Below, piece by piece: positions 58,282 through 64,000 of a stretch of DNA of 64,000 nucleotides. The position numbers were made by a program, and so were the translations under genes. Location of the stretch: NCBI GenBank assembly GCA_025024175.1, contig QCXZ01000001.1, forward strand, positions 33,164,942 through 33,228,941, read 5' to 3'. Position 1 is the first letter of the stretch. Each line of letters opens with the position of its first letter. This DNA is from Rhyzopertha dominica. Taxonomy: Eukaryota; Arthropoda; Insecta; Coleoptera; Bostrichidae. The notes under the pieces are model-generated. The model ran no database searches. It saw only the letters and a list, made by a program, of their open reading frames with translations, and was not told the DNA's origin.

Positions 58282-59448
58282 AACAGATGTCTCTTCTATG
58301 AGTCAAACGCGAAATCACGATAGGTTTACCGTGGCGAAATGCAATCCCACCACACTCCCCCACTCTAGCCGGGTCAAGTGACGTTGCTAGCAATATTTGA
58401 ATTTGGCGGAAAACTTTAGACGGCGAAAATAAGACAATATAACATTAGAAATATTTTTTGTTGCTAGTATCTCACTTCATTGGGTCTAGGAAAACCTACA
58501 AATGTGTTGCAATAACGATTTGTGATCGAGGGCTACAACCCCATTTAGACATTTATTCAGCAAAAGTAAACCGGGTAAGCAACAAAACTGTTTTTGTCGT
58601 TTTCTGCTCTGCTTAATCAAGTTTTTATATTTTGCGTTTCCCTAGTTTTATTATTGATGAATATGTATGCACAAATTCAGAGTGTGTAAATATATATGTT
58701 GGCAACATTTCAAATCCATCTATAGATCCTATACGCAACATGCCGCATTCGCTGAAATTCAGCTTCCAGGGCACATCTGTTTCGCTTCTCCTTGAAAGTA
58801 CTAATTGGGGTCAATATGGTCGGTAGAATGGAATTAGCAACTACGGANGTNATAGCCAGAGGAGCAAATTGGAACATGAAGTAATGNGCAACAGGACTTG
58901 AGTTATGGCGAATGCCGCATCTGAATTTGCTTGAATTAATAAACATGGCACTAATGCAGTTCCTTGGGATGTGTGCGGTGTTGGAGAATGTAGTGCCGTC
59001 TTCAGCCATCAAATGGATTTATTGCCCCACTCAGAGATGCTGTTGGGTTCGCACCGTCATCCGCGGGCCCTTGTTGTTGTTTGCGTAAGCAATTCTTGAG
59101 GTTACGTTCAGCTCATGTTGCAGCTTATTTCTCTAATGATTTTCGGACAAACATTTATTTGGAATATTGCAAAATAAATTTACAATTTACAACGCGATCT
59201 GAAGTATTAAATTATGAGCGACTAACATAAACAAATCAGTTGTGAATTTTCTCGAAATGAAATGTATTTATGCAATAACTGTCACCACAGAAACAACCAG
59301 ATTTAGTAGGGTCAGAACAAATTGGATGTCTCTTATAGTTCTGGAGAAAATCGATAAAAGCCATAAAAGTAACTCTGATTTTTAATAATGAATATAAGAA
59401 GTACTTTATTGGGTTTATAGGCCAATATATTTCTGAAGAAGTATTGCC
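58282..59448. other. Noncoding stretch with GC-richer part
   Basis: Around 58330-58440 is a GC-richer patch with TTTGGCGGAAAA, an E2F-like site. Around 58700-59080 there are three N (58848, 58851, 58887). Frames of 64 and 100 codons have no domain. Confidence 0.3.
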
Positions 59449-59507
59449 AGCTTTGAGACCGGGAATCGAACTCGGGACCTCTCGATTGCTAATCTAATGT
59501 GCTGGTA
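59449..59507 (-). repeat. tRNA-Ala(AGC)-like SINE or tRNA pseudogene fragment
   Basis: The minus strand reads TTAGATTAGCAATCGAG, an anticodon arm with loop TTAGCAA (anticodon AGC). It is followed by a T arm containing the pol III B box GAGTTCGATTCCCGGTC (59457-59473). The D arm, A box and a matching acceptor stem are not found, so it is not a functional tRNA. Confidence 0.5.
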
Positions 59508-62095
59508 CTTTTCTTATTCTTATTCAAATTCTAGGTCACAGTGACATTATATTTCAAAGTTTAAAGTATTTGCTTGTCACCAGCACATTTTTGCTCCTAT
59601 GTATATGTATATGCCACCATTGGTCCTGAATAAGCTGGGAAAAACAAAAGTCAGCTATATTTTTACGTTTTTGGTCATATCGTTACGTTTCTCTATCATA
59701 ATTTGAAGACTTTTACATCCACGTCTATATTTACTACCAAAAGATGCACAATATCGACATTTATCGGGAACGAAAGGCAGATTTTGAATATCTTATAGTT
59801 CCTGAAAAATTGGACAAAATTTATCAAATGGCACAAATTGAACTGCATATACTGTAACAAAAAATGTTCGATAATATTGTCTTGACGGCAGATAATTGCC
59901 GAAATGAAACACACAACGATTTGGTTTTTATTTAAAATGATACATACAAAAAGCATTTGTCTAAACGTTATCTGGGAATATCGGAACCGGCTTTTTAAAA
60001 TTAATCATAATTTATATTTTTGTATTTGTAATTAGTTATAATTACAGTCAATAATTTTTTTGCAGGTACGTAAGATGTTTCTGCACTCAACTGGTATCCA
60101 TCAGGTATTTTTTAATATATAAGGCAAATACGGTATAGTTAAATTTATATTATGTTAGTGTAACTCGCATTTACATCACGACAATGTGGGAGATTATGTA
60201 GAACCACTTAATTTATTTATTGTACAGTTCATTGAGAATTTTATATTCATATTTATGAACTTTTGTTGGGCGACCGCAAAACACAGTTGTTTAAGGTATG
60301 AATGCTCTTTATTATATGAATGTACATTGTATAACTAAATGTGATAATTAATAAGTCGTTGATCTGTTATCTATGAATTTTTTTAAAATGAGGTTGTGTA
60401 GTATGAGCACTTACACTGAAGGGAACTGTATTTTAAATAGGTCCTCCTCAAGCTGCATGTGGTGATAATAATGTTATATCAAGAAGTAAGATTATTTTAA
60501 CCCTTGGCTCCTGTGCCATTGTTTCTTCCAGTAAAAAAGGATAATGTATGTAATAAGAGTAAAAATGTTTATGAACTAAGCAGAATAGTTATTTAGGAAC
60601 CTCATCAATCCCTTCACTGATGCATATTTGCAAATCCAACAACGCATTCTATTCAAATTTACTAGTTTATTACGCTATTAAGCATGATCAATGTGCAGTG
60701 GAAAAATGTTTATAAATGAAGTTCGTGCTTCGTACAATTTGTAAGCGCATTGTTCTGTTTGACACCTTACATCAAGCACTGGTTGTAAATTGTTGAAAAG
60801 TGTTTGCAGTGTAGCAGTAACCTGTTATGCGTATAAAAAGAAGCAAATTACATTATTTTATTCAATGGCGCAATCGTTTGATTTGGATTCTGCAGGTTTC
60901 GTGTAGTCAGCTATATTTAAGATAGCATTTGACGCATTTTTCTATTGAGAAACAATGTTTACTGAAGGAATCTTTTAGAGGGATAAGCTTACAACCGTCC
61001 TTGAAATCGTTTATAAATGAATAGTTAGTGGTGGTATTCTAATATAAAAGCAAATCCAAACATTTTCGTACTCGTTCATTAAATTTTCAAAGTTAGACCA
61101 GATCAATTGGTACTGGTTGGAGGAATATAAGATTTGTTTTGACTTGTGCAATAATGCACATGTAGTGTACCTACTTGTCTTGATCAACATAATCATACAA
61201 ACTGATTAACGGATACAACAGGAAATGTTTTCTTTCCATGGTGAATACTACTTTTCTGCTAATTTTCTAATGTCTTCCCTAATATGACTTGCTATAGCAT
61301 TTAGCACAGCAAATACATGAATCTTTAGAATTTTATTTCAGGTCGGCTTGGAAAGTAAGTGATGATGGTCTTGTAAGTTCGACTTATTTGTATAAAATCT
61401 TTAAAACGCTTTTTTAAGTTTGTTAAAAGTGATCTTGATTGGTTAATGAGCTCAATTCGACATGTCCTTTGAATGCTGCTGCGGAACAGCACACTGCAAC
61501 TTTTTTTTAATTTACAAATGAATTTACTTCCTTTGATTGGATTGGTTTTGACATTGAAGCTTCATCAAGTTTTGTCGCAAAATTTTTATACAACTTCCAA
61601 GGATACTAGGTAGTCAACTGCACCGATTCTCGTCAACCTTGTTGGCGCATGCAATTTTTTAGTACAATTTTGTCATGATTTGAGAGATAAAAGCGCCTTT
61701 TCCAAGTTTGTTGTCAGTTGGTAAATTATGAACCTTTTCTGCTGCTTCGCTGGCTTCTTCTAAATACATTTTTTGCGTTTGTAAATGACGATTATCTAGC
61801 CTTATGCCAAATCGCTGATATTATTGCAACTTTTTGCCGATTTGCTAGTGCTTATTTGAAAACTACAAAATATGCACTCCACATTTCCCCTTTTTACTTT
61901 TTAATTTTTTCAGGTAGATAGATATGTAGAGTTTTGCACATTTGAGCAAAATACTACCGTGGAATACTTTGATAGGTGCAAAATCGAATTGACTGCAAGA
62001 GTTTAGTAATGGCGCATATTTTAATATGTTGTAGTGTTCATGATGTACTTACATGTACTCACATGCATGTTCCATTAAACAGATATCTTACTCAT
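59508..62095. other. Noncoding stretch
   Basis: AT-rich; nothing recognised. Confidence 0.4.
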
Positions 62096-62365
62096 AGGCC
62101 TAGATATATATTTTTTGGGGGGGGGCTTAAGTCCTTTGAGTAGAAATAATAATAATTATTTAGGATAGGTAATAAAACATTAAATATTGAAATTGACCTT
62201 CTCAGTGGAGGTAGCTTTGGCGATGGCAAGTTTACCGTATTTCATAAAAATTTAAAGTCAATACATATCAATAATTTACTATATTTAAACCTTAAGAAAT
62301 ATTTTTAGGGGGGCTATTGAGAACTTTTGACGCCCCCTTCCCCCACCCCCCTGGCTACGCCCATG
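62096..62365. repeat. Possible miniature element ending in GGCTACGCCCATG
   Basis: The right end CCCCCCTGGCTACGCCCATG resembles many transposon termini that read CATGGGCGTAGCCAGG inward. The left end (CATAGGCCTAG...GGGGGGGGG) is only a weak inverted match. Confidence 0.3.
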
Positions 62366-64000
62366 ATCTTACTGTTTTTTCTTTAATTATATATAATATT
62401 TAAGTAATAAATACATTTTAACCATTACTAAACCCTTGCAGCTTTTTGTCACGAGCAGTTGAACTACTAATCCTATATGTGGCATACCTATACCAGATAG
62501 AGCCATGTGTGAATTGACAAACCCCTATATAATTTTGAGTATTGAACGTTTTATCCATAGTTTGCGGGCGTTTGTCCTACAAATAATTTTTTGTCCACCC
62601 TCCATTAAAAAATTATTAACGAATTAATGATTTGGTCAATAATTTTTAAGTAGCACCTGCAAATGAGAAAAATGATATTTTGCTCGTAATCTATTGTCGA
62701 CACAGTCGGAGTTGTTCCATACACCAAACTATATGACATCGTATTAATCTATCAGTTGTTTTATACCTATAAAATTGGCCAAATCTAACGCAGGTTATAT
62801 TTTGAGTGACATACTATTATCTATACAATTACAATATGAATGCTCACAGAACTGTGAAATTTCAGCGTCTATTGCCACTTCATTTTTTTGAACCTGTCGC
62901 TGAATATTGGAAGTAACCTTATAGATAGGCTAATGCTTAAAACTGTTTGTTTTAGAGTTTAAACTACATGCTGCATGATGCCGCATTCCCTAGCGGTAAG
63001 GGCTGCGGAATTACTTTGGAAATTGCTATACTTACTCAAATCCCCGCGTAATAATTGTTTAGGCTGCGAAGTTAATGTCGCCCCGCATAATTAAAGCCGC
63101 CCCTCTGCCCAGTCCCTCTTCAGACTGCAGTTTCCCGTTTTCGTTTGATGAACCCGGCGAATTAACACAGTCTTCCCGTTTGCTCTTGTATTTTTACACT
63201 TCGCTTAAAATTAATACGTCGTTACGGGGGACGCAATTATACATTTTCTCCCCCGCGGCCTCGAATTAAAAGTCCGCCCTCCTTAATCAGTGGCGTAGGG
63301 TACTAGTCACTGAGCAGCGTACCTAAATAAAATCCGATTATGTATAATTAACTTTTTATTGGATATTTGTATTAAATTTAATAATAAGGGAAATGAAGAG
63401 GCCGATGTCCGATTTTATGTATATATTTTCTGTATTTTCTTCAGTACATTGATAAAATTGAGGTCAGAATAAATTAAAATAACAGTGTTATCAGATTTCC
63501 TCGGAATAATAGAATAAACCATAAAGCGTTTTGCAAAACGCACAAGTTACTATTCATATTTTTTTAATATTTTAATCATTTTAAGAAATAAATGCTAAAA
63601 TTCGAATTAACATTATTGTTGTATAAATCTGGCAATATATTATAAATATGTACTTTGAGTTAAACAAGTATCCATTTTTTTAATTCGCAATGTTTTTGGA
63701 TTTGTAAAATTTTTGATAGTTATATTTTTGATTATTTACGCATTTCTCGTACCGAAATACTATATAATTTAGATTATTTAGTTTCAGGTATACTTTGCTT
63801 TAAGATAAACTTTTTACCTTATTTAAACGTAGTAGAATTTTTCTGAGCGTTGAATTAAAACGATTGTTTGATATATGGGAATCTTATTACAAAATCTATG
63901 TTTTAAACGTTTTAAAATTTTACGATTGTTGAATTTATTAGATGGTTTCATTTTCAAATTCAGGGTGACCACAAACACAAACAACAGTAAAAGTAATTGT
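62366..64000. other. Noncoding stretch with GC-richer island
   Basis: About 63070-63300 is GC-rich with many CpG and TAATTA-type sites, then the sequence returns to AT-rich. No gene seen. Confidence 0.35.

Noticed and set aside
62980..63045. tRNA gene or SINE head (TAGCGGTAAGGGC as A box, ACTCAAATCC as B box)
   Set aside because: The B box match is poor and no cloverleaf could be formed.

Overview
The window reads as an intron or gene desert of an animal genome, most likely an insect. It is AT-rich with scattered single N bases, has no host gene I can recognise, and is dominated by transposable elements in many states of decay. The transposase families seen (Tc1/mariner, P-like with THAP domains, a Ty3/gypsy element of K02A2.6 type, a Sola-like element) fit insects best; I cannot name the species.

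Two elements are nearly intact. A Ty3/gypsy LTR retrotransposon lies at 40551-45056. Its two 209-bp LTRs are identical and it has a 5-bp target duplication GAAGG, so it is very young; its pol frame is broken once by one extra T in a T run. A 2.6-kb cut-and-paste element lies at 20703-23285, with near-perfect 26-bp terminal inverted repeats, an ATAT target duplication and a two-exon transposase gene. It too is broken by one extra base in or next to a T run.

The P superfamily is heavily represented. There are two non-autonomous elements with THAP-like N-termini and 8-bp duplications (5063-6586 and 15509-17296), a partial third copy (56094-56768), a P-type transposase relic with several in-frame stops (19270-19868), and two opposite copies of a distinct THAP-bearing element (1214-2468 and 37173-38660). 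The 15509-17296 element sits inside an older mariner-like transposase gene, and the two halves of the host reading frame meet exactly if the insert and one target duplication are removed. Other mariner-type relics are at 13055-13761 and 48153-48362.

Structural repeats include a 0.9-kb long inverted repeat (32228-33144), a hAT-like element carrying a 91-bp minisatellite with a dimeric higher-order pattern (33157-34209), small inverted-repeat elements (54416-54619, 57769-58281), a tRNA-Ala-like SINE fragment (about 59450), and a degenerate repeat block with an exceptionally well phased heat-shock-element-like motif (7130-7550).

Between the elements lie islands of higher GC content (for example 17640-18360, 27240-27560, 30320-30660, 53080-53460, 63070-63300) with no convincing reading frame; they are candidates for conserved regulatory DNA. 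Most remaining stretches are AT-rich DNA in which I see nothing.
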